Below are positions 18,845 to 27,911 of a DNA stretch of 64,000 nucleotides, in pieces. A program made the translations under genes and the position numbers. The first letter of the stretch is position 1; the number at the start of each line of letters is the position of its first letter. The notes beneath the pieces are model-generated. The model searched no databases and was not told where the DNA came from. It was given only the letters and a program-made list of their open reading frames with translations. The stretch spans positions 13,733-77,732 of the forward strand of contig NZ_AQUR01000102.1 of assembly GCF_000372525.1 (NCBI RefSeq), written 5' to 3'. Origin of the DNA: Cupriavidus neocaledonicus. Lineage in GTDB: Bacteria > Pseudomonadota > Gammaproteobacteria > Burkholderiales > Burkholderiaceae.

Positions 18845-19141
18845 ATGCCGTACCTGATTGAAACCCTCGACAAGCCAGATCACCAGCACGTGCGCCAGGC
18901 CACCCGCGCCAGCCACCTGGACTACCTGGAAGCCAACAAGGCGCTGCTGCTGGCGTGCGGCGCCAAGCTCAACGATGACGGCTCGGACGCCGGCGGCGGT
19001 GTCTATATCGTCGATGTCGACAGCCGCGAGGCCGCGCAGCAATTTATCGACGCCGACCCGTTCGCCGCGGCGGGCCTGTTTGCCGAGGTGCGCATCGTGC
19101 GCTGGCGCAAGGCATATCTCGACGGCACCTGCCGTCTCTGA
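18845..19141 (+). CDS. YciI-family protein
   Basis: The 98-residue protein has the YciI ferredoxin-like fold, with conserved H24 in ASHLDYLEANK and the typical GGGVYIVDVDSREAAQQFI core and DPF motif. YciI proteins are small dimers; relatives take part in dechlorination or act on muconolactone-like and hydroxyquinone intermediates (for example TftG in trichlorophenoxyacetate degradation). Placement between an organic-acid transporter and catC, 38 bp after atoE with a CAGGAGA site, suggests a role with a lactone intermediate of the beta-ketoadipate route. The reaction is unknown. Confidence 0.8.
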   Translation: MPYLIETLDKPDHQHVRQATRASHLDYLEANKALLLACGAKLNDDGSDAGGGVYIVDVDSREAAQQFIDADPFAAAGLFAEVRIVRWRKAYLDGTCRL

Positions 19142-19189
19142 GCGGACCGCGCACGCTGAACCATCCCACCCTAAACACCAGGAGACCCC

Positions 19190-19474
19190 ATGCTGTTCAT
19201 GGCCGAAATGACCGTCAGGATTCCCGCATCGCTCGACCCGCAATTGGTCGAGCAGCTCAAGGCCGATGAAAAGGCCATGTCGCAGCGCCTGCAGCGCGAA
19301 GGCAAGTGGCGCCACCTGTGGCGCGTGGTGGGCCAGTACGCCAACGTCAGCATCTTTGACGTCAGCGACAACGATGAACTGCACGCCTTGCTGACCGCGC
19401 TGCCGCTGTACCCGTACATGGAGATCCAGGTCACGCCGCTGGCCCGGCACGGTTCCGCGATCGCGCAGAACTGA
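19190..19474 (+). CDS. catC: Muconolactone delta-isomerase
   Basis: The 94-residue protein closely fits CatC (usual length 92-96). It isomerises muconolactone to 3-oxoadipate enol-lactone in the catechol branch of the beta-ketoadipate pathway, as a cytoplasmic decamer. Diagnostic tracts are LKADEKAMSQRLQREGKWRH, WRVVGQYANVSIFDV, NDELHALLTALPLYPYM and VTPLARH. The start follows CAGGAG at 19179. The next gene encodes the following enzyme of the pathway. Catechol dioxygenase (catA) and cycloisomerase (catB), commonly linked to catC, are not nearby. Confidence 0.92.
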   Translation: MLFMAEMTVRIPASLDPQLVEQLKADEKAMSQRLQREGKWRHLWRVVGQYANVSIFDVSDNDELHALLTALPLYPYMEIQVTPLARHGSAIAQN

Positions 19475-19522
19475 GCCGCAGCGATCCGCAACACCGCCCG
19501 TGATTCCTGACTGACCGACGCC

Positions 19523-20302
19523 ATGCCTTTCGCCGATCTTCCCGACGTCCGCCTGCACTACCGCCTCGATGGCGCCGAGCACCTGCCGGTGCTGGTGCTG
19601 TCCAATTCGCTCGGCACCAGCCTGGATATGTGGGCACCGCAGGTCGATGCCTTCAGCCGGCATTTCCGCGTGCTGCGCTATGACACGCGCGGCCACGGCG
19701 AGTCGTCGGTGCCGCCCGGTCCCTACAGCATCGCGCAACTGGGCGGCGATGTGATCGCGCTGCTCGACCAGCTTGGCATCGGGCAGGCCAGCTTCTGCGG
19801 CCTGTCGATGGGCGGCATCACCGGCATGTGGCTGGCGCTGAACCATGCGCGGCGGCTGCGCCGGCTGGTGCTGTGCAATACCGCGGCGTATATCGGGCCG
19901 CCCGAAAACTGGACCAGCCGCGCCGCGGCGGTCGAACGCGACGGCATGGCGGCGATTGCCGCGGCAGTGGTCGACAAATGGCTGACTCCGGCCTACGCGG
20001 CCGCGCACCCGGAACTGGTGGCGTCGCTGCGCGCCATGCTCGGCGCCAGCCCGCCCGCGGGCTATGCCGCCAACTGCCTGGCGGTGCGCGACGCCGACCT
20101 GCGCGCCGAGGTCGGCGGCATTGCCACGCCCACGCTGGTGGTCGCCGGCTCCGGCGACCTGCCCACGCCGCCCCGCGATGGCGTGTACCTGGCGCAGACG
20201 ATTCCCGGCGCGCACTACGTCGAGCTGGACGCCGCGCATATCTCCAACCTCGAGCAGGCACAGGCCTTCAGCAAGGTCGTGCTCGATTTCCTGAAGCGCT
20301 GA
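19523..20302 (+). CDS. pcaD: 3-oxoadipate enol-lactonase
   Basis: The 259-residue alpha/beta hydrolase matches PcaD/CatD, which opens 3-oxoadipate enol-lactone to 3-oxoadipate. The nucleophile elbow is GLSMGG (near residue 93), an oxyanion-side tract LSNSLGTSLDMW and YDTRGHGESS come before it, and the C-terminal histidine lies in AAHISNLEQ. It follows catC by 48 bp and closes the operon. Other alpha/beta hydrolases share these motifs, but partnership with catC makes the assignment firm. No terminator is visible in the next 100 bp. Confidence 0.9.
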   Translation: MPFADLPDVRLHYRLDGAEHLPVLVLSNSLGTSLDMWAPQVDAFSRHFRVLRYDTRGHGESSVPPGPYSIAQLGGDVIALLDQLGIGQASFCGLSMGGITGMWLALNHARRLRRLVLCNTAAYIGPPENWTSRAAAVERDGMAAIAAAVVDKWLTPAYAAAHPELVASLRAMLGASPPAGYAANCLAVRDADLRAEVGGIATPTLVVAGSGDLPTPPRDGVYLAQTIPGAHYVELDAAHISNLEQAQAFSKVVLDFLKR

Positions 20303-20414
20303 TGCGCCGCCGCCCGGGCCTTTCCGTGGTCCGGTCGCGTGGCTTATCATGCACCCCTTCGCCGTTGTGTTCTGCCGTTGGTGCGCGCCGTCTCGGATCC
20401 CTGCATTCGAGGAA

Positions 20415-20443
20415 TTGACAGGCCCGTAGTGCGCGGACAAGAT
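20415..20443 (+). promoter_or_regulatory. Predicted promoter of the DUF1254 lipoprotein gene
   Basis: A consensus TTGACA (20415-20420) is followed after 17 bp by CAAGAT (20438-20443), leaving a ~85-nt leader before the ATG at 20534. Confidence 0.45.
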
Positions 20444-20533
20444 GCGACGGACAGATGCGCCTCCGGGACGACATGCCGGCAGCCATAGCCGAAATGCCCG
20501 CTGAGCGCACAAGAACTTCTGGGAATCGGGGTC

Positions 20534-21946
20534 ATGAAGCCTATCTTTCGTCAACTGGCGGGCGCGGTCACGCTCGCCGCCATGCTGTCCGGCTGCGCCA
20601 CCGGGCCTGACTATGCCGGCAACCCGGCTGCGGCCGAGCAGCCGCCCTCGGACCAGGCCATGAAGGCCTTGTCCGCCGAGGTCTTCACCTTTGCCTATCC
20701 GATGGTGCTGATGGACGTGACGCGCGAGCTGATGACGCTGCGCACGCCCGCCAACACCTTCAGCCACAAGCGCACCTTCCCGGACGCCACCTTCACCGAC
20801 GTGGTCAGCCCCAATGCCGACACCCTGTACTCGTCGGCGTGGCTGGACCTGTCGCGCGAGCCGGTGATCCTGTCGGTGCCCGACACGCAGGGGCGCTATT
20901 ACCTGATGCCGCTGATGGATGCGTGGACCAATGTGTTCGCCGCGCCGGGCAAGCGCACCACCGGCACCCGCCGCGGCAATTTCGCCATCACCGGTCCGGA
21001 CTGGCGGGGCACCTTGCCCAAGGGCGTGCAGGAGATCCGCTCGCCCACGTCGATGGTCTGGCTGATCGGCCGCACGCAAGCCAGCGGCAAGCAGGACTTT
21101 GCGGCGGTGCACCGGCTGCAGGACCAGTACCGGCTGACGCCGCTGTCGGCCTGGGGCGGCGGCCGCCGCGTGCCGGACAAGGCCGGCGCGCGGCCCGCGC
21201 TGGACCCCAACAGCGCCCCGGTCGAGCAGGTGGCGGCCATGGACGCGCAGGCATTCTTCACGCGGTTTGCCGCGCTGCTGCCGGCCAATCCACCGGCACC
21301 GGCCGACAGCGCCATGGTCGAAAAGATGCGCCGCATGGGCATCCGCCCCGGCGTGCCGTTCAAGACCACGGTGCTGGAGCCGTCCACCGCGCGCGCCGTG
21401 CAGGAGGGCGCCACGGCGGCGCTTGCGGCGATCGAGCAGGCCGCGCGCAAGGGCAACGCCGACGCGGGCAACGGCTGGGTCATGCATCGCGACCTGGGCA
21501 CCTACGGCACCAGCTATGGCCGCCGCGCGGTCACGGCGTGGGTGGGCCTGGGCGCCAACCTGCCGGAGGACGCGATCTACGCTTCCACCCGTACCGATGC
21601 CAACGGCAAGCCGCTGCAGGGCGGGGCGCGCTACGTGCTGCACTTCGACAAGAACCAGCTGCCGCCGGCGCGCGCGTTCTGGTCGCTGACGCTGTACAAC
21701 GAGCGCCAGGCCTTCGTGCCGAACCCGATCGGGCGCTACGCCATCGGCAGCCGCGACCGCCTGCGCTACAACCGCGACGGCTCGCTCGACATCTACATCC
21801 AGCATGAGCGCCCGGCCGGCGCCAGGGCCGCCAACTGGCTGCCGGCGCCGCCCGACGGCCTGAACATGATGCTGCGGGCGTACTGGCCGGAACAGGCGCT
21901 GCTGGACGGCAGCTGGATGCCGCCGCCGGTGATGCGCGTGAACTGA
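20534..21946 (+). CDS. DUF1254/DUF1214 domain lipoprotein
   Basis: The 470-residue protein has a lipoprotein signal peptide with lipobox L18-S19-G20-C21. The N-terminal DUF1254 part carries FTFAYPMVLMDVTRELM (near residue 52) and SPNADTLYSSAWLDLS, and the C-terminal DUF1214 part has FWSLTLYNERQAFVPNPIGRYAIG split around residues 385-410. Proteins with this pair are widespread and exported, but their biochemical role is unknown. A two-segment beta-sandwich architecture is likely from the family. It stands alone between the pcaD operon and convergent metE, with a strong shared terminator after it. Confidence 0.85.
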   Translation: MKPIFRQLAGAVTLAAMLSGCATGPDYAGNPAAAEQPPSDQAMKALSAEVFTFAYPMVLMDVTRELMTLRTPANTFSHKRTFPDATFTDVVSPNADTLYSSAWLDLSREPVILSVPDTQGRYYLMPLMDAWTNVFAAPGKRTTGTRRGNFAITGPDWRGTLPKGVQEIRSPTSMVWLIGRTQASGKQDFAAVHRLQDQYRLTPLSAWGGGRRVPDKAGARPALDPNSAPVEQVAAMDAQAFFTRFAALLPANPPAPADSAMVEKMRRMGIRPGVPFKTTVLEPSTARAVQEGATAALAAIEQAARKGNADAGNGWVMHRDLGTYGTSYGRRAVTAWVGLGANLPEDAIYASTRTDANGKPLQGGARYVLHFDKNQLPPARAFWSLTLYNERQAFVPNPIGRYAIGSRDRLRYNRDGSLDIYIQHERPAGARAANWLPAPPDGLNMMLRAYWPEQALLDGSWMPPPVMRVN

Positions 21947-21966
21947 TCCGCCTGGCGCTGGCAGGC

Positions 21967-22008
21967 AAACAGGCCGCATGCCCCGACGGGCATGCGGCCT
22001 GTTTTTTT
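21967..22008. terminator. Strong intrinsic terminator between convergent genes
   Basis: CAGGCCGCATGCCC (21970-21983) pairs perfectly with GGGCATGCGGCCTG (21988-22001) around CGAC, followed by T7. A short A-run before the stem lets it work for the minus strand (metE) too. Confidence 0.93.
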
Positions 22009-22038
22009 AAGCGCGGTGCTCTGCGTGAGGCTGGCTGG

Positions 22039-24429
22039 TCAGTGCGCGTGCGTGGCGCAGGCAGTGCAGGCGCCGGCGGTGTGCGGCACCGGTGCGGTGC
22101 CGGCCGCGGCAGTGCGCTCGACGCGCTTCCACGCCGCAATCTCCGGCGCCGACAGGCGCTGGCGCAGCGCGCGGGCCGCGCTGACCATGTTGGCCAGCGC
22201 TGCTTCGGTTTCCTCCCAGCCGCGGGTCTTCAGCCCGCAGTCCGGATTGACCCACAGCCGCTGCGGCGGCACCACCTCGCAGGCGCGGTCCAGCAGCCGC
22301 TCCATCGCCTGCACCGACGGCACGCGCGGCGAGTGGATGTCATAGACGCCCGGGCCGATTTCGTTGGGGTAGTCGAAGTCGCCAAAGCCTTCCAGCAGTT
22401 CCATCGCCGAGCGCGAGGTCTCGATGGTAATCACGTCGGCGTCCATTGCCGCGATCGCGGGCAGGATGTCGTTGAATTCCGCATAGCACATATGCGTGTG
22501 GATCTGGGTCTGGTCCTGCACGCCGCTGGCCGACAGGCGGAACGCGGTCACCGCCCAGTCGAGGTAGGCGTCCCAGTCGGAGCGGCGCAGCGGCAGCCCT
22601 TCGCGCAGCGCTGGTTCATCGATCTGGATCACGCGGATGCCGGCCTGCTCGAGGTCGCACACCTCGTCGCGGATCGCCAGCGCGAGCTGGCGCGCGGTGG
22701 TGGCGCGCGGCTGGTCGTCGCGCACGAAGGACCACTGCAGCATGGTGATGGGGCCGGTCAGCATGCCCTTCATCGGCCGCTCGGTCAGCGACTGCGCGTA
22801 GCGGGCGGTGTCGACCGTCATCGGTTCCGGGCGGTACACGTCGCCGTAGATCACCGGCGGCTTGACGCAGCGCGAGCCGTAGCTCTGCACCCAGCCGTTT
22901 TCGGTGAAACCATAGCCGCACAGCTGCTCGCCGAAGTATTCGACCATGTCGTTGCGCTCGGCCTCGCCATGCACCAGCACGTCCAGCCCCAGCGCCTCCT
23001 GCTTGCGCACCGCCAGCGCGATCTCGGCGCGGATGCGCTCCAGGTATTCCAGCGCGCCGATCTCGCCACGCCTGAACGCGGCGCGGGTCTGGCGGATCGC
23101 GGCGGTCTGCGGGAACGAGCCGATGGTGGTGGTCGGCAGCAGCGGCAGCGCCAGCGCTGCACGCTGGCGCTCGATGCGCGCGGCGAAGGGGCTGACGCGG
23201 TGCGCCATCGCGTCATTCACGCCGGCCAGGCGCTGCTGGACGCGCGGGTTGACCACGCGCTGCGAGGCCCGGCGCGACGCCTGCGCGGCGTCCGAGGCCG
23301 CCAGGGCGTCGGCGACGGCCCCGTCACCCTGGTTCAGCGCGCCGGCCAGCACCGACAGTTCGTCCAGCTTTTCGGTGGCGAAGGCGAGCCAGGACTTCAG
23401 CTCGGCATCGAGCCGGGATTCCTGCGCCAGCGACACCGGCACATGCAGCAGCGAGCACGACGGCGCCAGCCACAGGCGCTCGCCCAGCGCGCCGTGCAGC
23501 GGGCGCAGCAGGTCCAGCACGCGGCGCAGGTCGGTGCGCCAGATATTGCGGCCGTCGATCACGCCGAGCGACAGCACCGCATGCCCGGGCAGCACGGCCT
23601 GCCATGCCGCCAGCTGCGCGGGGGCGCGCACCAGGTCGATATGGAAGCCGTCGACCGGCAGCGCGGCCGCGCGCTGCGCATGGTCGGCGGCGGTGTCGAA
23701 ATACGTTGCCAGCAGCAGCTTGGGGCGCGCCGTCGGGCCGCCCTCATGCAGCGCGGCATAGGCGGTGTCGAAGGCATCGAGCCAGGCCGGTTCCAGGTCC
23801 AGGCACAGCGCCGGCTCGTCGATCTGCACCCACTCGATGCCACGTGCCTTGAGCTGGCCCAGGATGCGGCGATACGCCTGCAGCAGCCGCGGCAGCAGCG
23901 ACAGCCGGTCGAAGCCCGGCACATGGCTCTTCGACAGCCACAGGTAGGTTACCGGCCCGATCAGCGCCGGACGCGCGCGCAGCCCCAGCGCCAGCGCTTC
24001 ATCGGTTTCCTCGAAGAACCATTGCGGGCCGCCGTCGAAGCTGGTGTCGGCGTCCAGCTCCGGCACCAGGTAGTGGTAGTTGGTGTCGAACCACTTGGTC
24101 ATTTCCATCGCCGGCTGCTCGCGGTTGCCGCGCGCCAGCTCGAAATACTGCGCCAGCGTCAGTTGCGCCGGGTCGAAGCCGAAGCGCCGCGGCAGCGCGC
24201 CCAGCAGCGCGGTCAGGCTCAGCATCTGGTCGTAGAAGGCAAAGTCGCCGGTGGCGACGGTGTCCAGGCCGCGCTCGGCCTGCAGCTGCCAGTGGCGGCG
24301 GCGCAGTTCGGCGGCCACCGTGCGCAGCTCGGCCTCGGTGCGTTCGCCGCGCCAGAACGCTTCCTGCGCGAATTTCAGTTCACGGCGTTCGCCAATGCGG
24401 GGAAAGCCGAGGATATGGGTGCGTGCCAT
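22039..24429 (-). CDS. metE: Cobalamin-independent methionine synthase
   Basis: The 796-residue enzyme transfers a methyl group from methyltetrahydrofolate triglutamate to homocysteine to make methionine. The start [13 protein letters not shown] at 24429 has a CCGGAG site and matches MetE N-termini; an upstream in-frame ATG at 24495 lies in the control region. The zinc ligands are H646 and C648 (HTHMCY) and C731 ([11 protein letters not shown]), equivalent to E. coli H641, C643 and C726. The tail extends ~35 residues beyond the usual end and finishes with [11 protein letters not shown], rich in Cys and His. It is divergent from metR, with a MetR box between them. Confidence 0.95.
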   Translation of the reverse strand: MARTHILGFPRIGERRELKFAQEAFWRGERTEAELRTVAAELRRRHWQLQAERGLDTVATGDFAFYDQMLSLTALLGALPRRFGFDPAQLTLAQYFELARGNREQPAMEMTKWFDTNYHYLVPELDADTSFDGGPQWFFEETDEALALGLRARPALIGPVTYLWLSKSHVPGFDRLSLLPRLLQAYRRILGQLKARGIEWVQIDEPALCLDLEPAWLDAFDTAYAALHEGGPTARPKLLLATYFDTAADHAQRAAALPVDGFHIDLVRAPAQLAAWQAVLPGHAVLSLGVIDGRNIWRTDLRRVLDLLRPLHGALGERLWLAPSCSLLHVPVSLAQESRLDAELKSWLAFATEKLDELSVLAGALNQGDGAVADALAASDAAQASRRASQRVVNPRVQQRLAGVNDAMAHRVSPFAARIERQRAALALPLLPTTTIGSFPQTAAIRQTRAAFRRGEIGALEYLERIRAEIALAVRKQEALGLDVLVHGEAERNDMVEYFGEQLCGYGFTENGWVQSYGSRCVKPPVIYGDVYRPEPMTVDTARYAQSLTERPMKGMLTGPITMLQWSFVRDDQPRATTARQLALAIRDEVCDLEQAGIRVIQIDEPALREGLPLRRSDWDAYLDWAVTAFRLSASGVQDQTQIHTHMCYAEFNDILPAIAAMDADVITIETSRSAMELLEGFGDFDYPNEIGPGVYDIHSPRVPSVQAMERLLDRACEVVPPQRLWVNPDCGLKTRGWEETEAALANMVSAARALRQRLSAPEIAAWKRVERTAAAGTAPVPHTAGACTACATHAH

Positions 24430-24507
24430 CGATGTTGCTCCGGTAGAAGTCTGGCGCACAGTGTCGGTTTGCCCGTAAAATGAATCAAGCGACAAGTTTT
24501 AAACAAT

Positions 24508-24526
24508 ATATGAATCGGTTTCATAT
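24508..24526. promoter_or_regulatory. MetR operator (TGAA-N5-TTCA)
   Basis: TGAATCGGTTTCA at 24511-24523 is an exact match to the MetR consensus TGAANNNNNTTCA, within a longer perfect dyad ATATGAA/TTCATAT. A half-site TGAATCA lies at 24481. It sits between the divergent metE and metR starts, so it probably serves activation of metE (with homocysteine) and autoregulation of metR. Confidence 0.88.
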
Positions 24527-24559
24527 CAAGATGGAACGACGGCGACGCGGGAGCCGTGC

Positions 24560-25483
24560 ATGATCGAAGTCCGCCATTTGCGTTCGCTGGTGGCCATTGC
24601 CGAGTCAGGCCGGCTTGCCACCGCGGCCGAGCGCGTGCATGTCAGCCAGTCAGCGCTGTCGCACCAGATCAAGGCGATCGAATCGCACTACGGCGTGCCG
24701 CTGTTCGACCGCACGCGCCAGGGGCTGCGCTTCACGCCGGCGGGCGAGCGCCTGCTGGCGCTGGCGCGCGAGGTGCTGGCCGCGGTCAGCGCGGCCGAGC
24801 GCGATATCGCACGGCTCAAGGGCGACACCCGCGGCGAGTTGCGCGTGGTGCTGGAGTGCCATACGTGCTTTGACTGGCTGATGCCGGTGATGGACGAATT
24901 CCGCCGGCGCTGGCCGGAGGTTGAAGTGGACCTGGTCGCGGGCTTCCACGCCGATCCCATCGCGCTGCTGCGCGACGGCCGCGCCGACATGGTGATCGGC
25001 TCGCAGCCGGCGGCGCGGCGCGGGCTGGAGGTGGCGCCGCTGTTCCGCTTCGAGATCCTCGCGGTGATCGCCAACGAACACCGGCTGCGCAACAAGCGCC
25101 GCATCGAAGCCGCCGACCTCGCCGGCGAAACCCTGATCACCTACCCGGTGCCCGAATCACGCATCGACCTGATCCGCGAGGTGCTCGAACCCGCCGGCAT
25201 CCACCTGGAGCGGCGTACCGCCGAACTGACAGTGGCGGTGCTGCAACTGGTGGCGAGCCGCCGCGGCGTGGCGGCGCTGCCCAACTGGGGCGTCAAGAAC
25301 TATGTCGACCACGACTACGTGCTGGCCAAGCGCATCGGCGCCAGGGGGCTGTGGAGCGAACTCTACGCGACCGTGCCGGCGGCGATGGCGCGGCGGCCCT
25401 ACGTGGCGGATTTTGTCGCGATCGTGCGCGATACCTGCGCGGCGCAGCTCGACGGCATCGAGCTGCTGGCGCCGGCCGCGTAG
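24560..25483 (+). CDS. metR: LysR-family regulator MetR
   Basis: The 307-residue LysR-type protein has an N-terminal winged HTH (residues 1-60; SQSALSHQIKAIESHYGVPLFDR) and a substrate-binding C-terminal domain. The start MIEVRHLRSLVAIAESG, the stretch ECHTCFDW (near residue 99) and YPVPESRIDL (near 198) agree with MetR. In enterobacteria it activates metE and metH with homocysteine as co-effector. Divergent placement against metE, with a consensus box in the 130-bp gap, makes the assignment strong. It converges on a small minus-strand gene with a 14-bp gap. Confidence 0.92.
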   Translation: MIEVRHLRSLVAIAESGRLATAAERVHVSQSALSHQIKAIESHYGVPLFDRTRQGLRFTPAGERLLALAREVLAAVSAAERDIARLKGDTRGELRVVLECHTCFDWLMPVMDEFRRRWPEVEVDLVAGFHADPIALLRDGRADMVIGSQPAARRGLEVAPLFRFEILAVIANEHRLRNKRRIEAADLAGETLITYPVPESRIDLIREVLEPAGIHLERRTAELTVAVLQLVASRRGVAALPNWGVKNYVDHDYVLAKRIGARGLWSELYATVPAAMARRPYVADFVAIVRDTCAAQLDGIELLAPAA

Positions 25484-25497
25484 CGGCGGCTCTCGAC

Positions 25498-25839
25498 TCA
25501 AGCGGTCAGCATCAGGTCCGCGGGCCGGTCGCGGCGGATGGCGGCACGCGGTGCCGGCTCGGCCACCGTGTCGTCGTCCGGATCCTCCACGTCCGCAACC
25601 AGCAGCTCCACGTCGAAGCCGTTATCGAGGCGGCGCAGGAACAGCCACAGCAGGCCGGCGTCGTCTGCCGTCAGCGTGGCATGCATCACGGCCTGCGGGG
25701 CGGCGTCGAAGCTCAGCTGCTGCGGCGCCAGTCCGGTACGACGGGCATTGGCCAGCACCCATTCCATCGCGCCGAACAGGTCGGCAGGGGCGAGACGCAG
25801 CGAAAGGCGCAGGGTGGGGAGCGGGAGGGTGGCTGGCAT
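25498..25839 (-). CDS. Small hypothetical protein, possibly ACT-like
   Basis: The 113-residue protein has an alternating strand/helix pattern (LRLSLRLAP, a helix AMEWVLANARRTG, strands AVMHATLTA, a helix GLLWLFLRRLDNG, strand FDVELLVAD) that recalls a beta-alpha-beta-beta-alpha-beta ACT domain such as the small acetolactate synthase subunit. No ligand motif proves this, and the last 30 residues are acidic then basic and disordered. It is divergent from an Lrp-type regulator, with a 152-bp AT-richer gap; Lrp regulators often control a divergent neighbour, so a link to amino-acid sensing or metabolism is a guess. Confidence 0.6.
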   Translation of the reverse strand: MPATLPLPTLRLSLRLAPADLFGAMEWVLANARRTGLAPQQLSFDAAPQAVMHATLTADDAGLLWLFLRRLDNGFDVELLVADVEDPDDDTVAEPAPRAAIRRDRPADLMLTA

Positions 25840-25991
25840 GTGTCGTTTCCGGCAATGGATCTATGCAGGTTAATTTAGCAGCCGTGCCTCAGAATTGGCT
25901 TTTTAATTTTCTCCATATCCGCGTCAATATCAGTAAAACCATCTTCATTTGATAGAATCAGCGGGAGAATATTCCTAAGAGGCAGCGTTGA

Positions 25992-26462
25992 ATGGCACAG
26001 TCGCCCAAACTCGATGAGACCGATCGCCGCATCCTGCGCGAACTGCGGCGCGACGGCCGCCTGTCCAATGCGCGACTGGCGGAGCAGGTGGGCCTGTCGG
26101 CCACGCCTTGCTGGAACCGCGTGCGCGCGCTGGAGGAAAGCGGGGTGATCGAAGGCTACGCCGCGCTGCTGAACCAGAAGGCGCTGGGCTTGCCGGACAC
26201 TGTGCTGATCGAAGTCACGCTGGAGCGGCACGACGACGACATGCTGTACCGCTTCGGCAAGGCGCTGGCGGAACTGCCCGAGGTGATGGAGGCCTACCTG
26301 CTGACCGGCGAATACGACTACCTGATCAAGGTGGCGGTGGCCGGCACGCAGGGCTATGAGGAATTCCTGCGGCACAAGCTTTACAAGCTGCCGGGCCTGC
26401 GCCACAGCCGCTCGACCTTCGTGCTGCGCACGCTCAAGCGCGAGACCTCGGTCGAACCGTGA
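25992..26462 (+). CDS. Lrp/AsnC-family transcriptional regulator
   Basis: The 156-residue protein has an N-terminal HTH (DETDRRILRELRRDGRLSNA; recognition helix near ATPCWNRVRALEE, residues 36-49) and a C-terminal RAM/ACT-like ligand domain with the conserved TGEYDYLIKV tract (near residue 107). Members bind amino acids and act as octamers, often on a divergent gene. The upstream spacer is the most AT-rich stretch nearby and contains TAGAAT at 25953-25958 as a possible -10. Its stop abuts the stop of the convergent next gene with no gap (shared TGATCA). The target amino acid is not predictable. Confidence 0.88.
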   Translation: MAQSPKLDETDRRILRELRRDGRLSNARLAEQVGLSATPCWNRVRALEESGVIEGYAALLNQKALGLPDTVLIEVTLERHDDDMLYRFGKALAELPEVMEAYLLTGEYDYLIKVAVAGTQGYEEFLRHKLYKLPGLRHSRSTFVLRTLKRETSVEP

Positions 26463-26993
26463 TCAGGCGGTCCTGAGCACTTCGTTGGTGGTATTGCGCA
26501 GGGCGCGCAGGGCCTCGTTGCATTGCTGCGGGGTGGTCGGGTGCACCAGCACCGCCCAGCGGCCATGCTGCACGGCCTCGCGCACCGGCGTGATCACCAG
26601 CTGGTGGTCCGGCCGCGCGGTCATCAGGCCTGCCAGCAGCATGCCGAGCATCACCCCGAGGAACATGGCGACGCCGACCGCCAGGCCCGGGCTCTGCATC
26701 ACCGCGTCGACTTCCTGCCGGTGCAGGATGCCGACCACGGCGAGGCCGACCACGGCGCCCAGCGCCGCCATCATCAGGTGCGAGCGCACCGCGGTGTGCA
26801 CGATGCCGTCGTTCTCGGGCTCGAGCTTGCGGCCGAAATGGGCCTCGTACGGATGCACCAGCCGCACCTGCCCGCGCTTCAGGTGCGCCTCGTAGCAGAC
26901 GCGCTCGGCGGCGCTGCTGGCCGCGAGCTTGGTGTCGAACAATGCTGCGATCTTGGTGCTTGCGGCCTCGGCATTCAAGGGATTGGCTGTCAT
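26463..26993 (-). CDS. Hypothetical inner membrane protein with two helices
   Basis: The 176-residue protein has a soluble N-terminal ~70 residues (LKRGQVRLVHPYEAHFGRKL), two adjacent hydrophobic helices (about 72-92 and 105-126; LMMAALGAVVGLAVVGIL, then VGVAMFLGVMLGMLLAGLM) and a C-terminal ~50-residue soluble part that could bury one more strand-rich unit. The start at 26993 has AGGAG upstream; a longer in-frame start is less likely. The double glycine-rich hairpin resembles small membrane-stress proteins, but no family is recognised. It converges on the Lrp gene with zero spacing. Confidence 0.7.
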   Translation of the reverse strand: MTANPLNAEAASTKIAALFDTKLAASSAAERVCYEAHLKRGQVRLVHPYEAHFGRKLEPENDGIVHTAVRSHLMMAALGAVVGLAVVGILHRQEVDAVMQSPGLAVGVAMFLGVMLGMLLAGLMTARPDHQLVITPVREAVQHGRWAVLVHPTTPQQCNEALRALRNTTNEVLRTA

Positions 26994-27256
26994 GGCGAAC
27001 TCCTGCTGCGGCCGTGCCGAGAGGCGGGCACTGCGCACTGTTTCCGCGCCCGCGGGGAACGACCCATGTCCTGTAAACCGAGTCTAGAGATCCCTGTGAA
27101 GCGGCTGCATAAGTCGACGGCGCTTGCGCTTGTAGGAATTGGCCGACCACCCCCGGCGCCAGTCCCGGCGGGGGAATTCCAGCGCGAACGCCCGATTCCG
27201 CTCATAATGTCGGCGGTGCCGGGCTGCGCCCCCGCCTATTGACCAAGAATTCCGGT

Positions 27257-27853
27257 ATGAACGACACAGAAATTGAGCTGATCGACTCGGCGCGCCTGCC
27301 GACGCGATTCGGCGACTTCACGGCGCACGCCTTCAAGGGCGCCGATTCAGGTATCGAACACCTCGCCCTCAGCGTCGGCGAGGTGGCGGGCGACAATGTG
27401 CTGATCCGCATGCATTCCGAATGCCTGACCGGTGACGTGTTCGGCTCCTGCCGCTGCGATTGCGGGCCGCAGCTCGAACTCGCCATGGAAAAGATCGCCG
27501 CCGAGGGCCGCGGCATCCTGCTGTACCTGCGCGGCCACGAAGGCCGCGGCATCGGCCTGGCCGAAAAGATCCGGGCCTACCGCCTGCAAGACGGCGGCCT
27601 GGACACCGTCGACGCCAACCTGGCCCTGGGCCAGGCCATCGACGCCCGCAACTATGCCTTTGCCGCGGACTTGCTGCACCAGTGGGGCGTCAAGTCGGTG
27701 CGCCTGATGAGCAACAACCCGCTGAAAGCGGCCGCGCTCGAGAAGGCAGGGATTACCGTCACTGAGCAGCTGCGCCACATCGTGCCGTCCAACGCCGAAA
27801 ACGAGAAATACCTGGCGACCAAGCGCACGCGGATGGGACATCTGCTCGACTGA
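27257..27853 (+). CDS. ribA: GTP cyclohydrolase II (riboflavin biosynthesis)
   Basis: The 198-residue enzyme opens the imidazole ring of GTP to give diaminohydroxyphosphoribosylaminopyrimidine, formate and pyrophosphate, the first step to riboflavin. Zinc ligands C56, C67 and C69 lie in HSECLTGDVFGSCRCDCG and the active-site loop is RGHEGRGIGLAEK; E. coli RibA has 196 residues and the same motifs. The ATG at 27257 fits this length; an upstream TTG at 27239 would add six residues. No other rib gene and no FMN riboswitch was recognised. Compare the URC1-type paralogue at 6071. Confidence 0.94.
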   Translation: MNDTEIELIDSARLPTRFGDFTAHAFKGADSGIEHLALSVGEVAGDNVLIRMHSECLTGDVFGSCRCDCGPQLELAMEKIAAEGRGILLYLRGHEGRGIGLAEKIRAYRLQDGGLDTVDANLALGQAIDARNYAFAADLLHQWGVKSVRLMSNNPLKAAALEKAGITVTEQLRHIVPSNAENEKYLATKRTRMGHLLD

Positions 27854-27911
27854 ACGCGCTTGCGCGCGTGTTGGCCCGGCGCTCGGGACGCCAATCTCTC
27901 GCGAACCGCCC

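Noticed and set aside
22001-24559. Possible cobalamin riboswitch upstream of metE
   Set aside because: The 130-bp metE/metR gap holds a MetR box and is too short and AT-rich for a B12 riboswitch; no B12-box-like sequence seen.
26994-27256. Possible FMN riboswitch upstream of ribA
   Set aside because: The characteristic conserved RFN segments were not found; only a weak CATAAT -10-like element at 27203.
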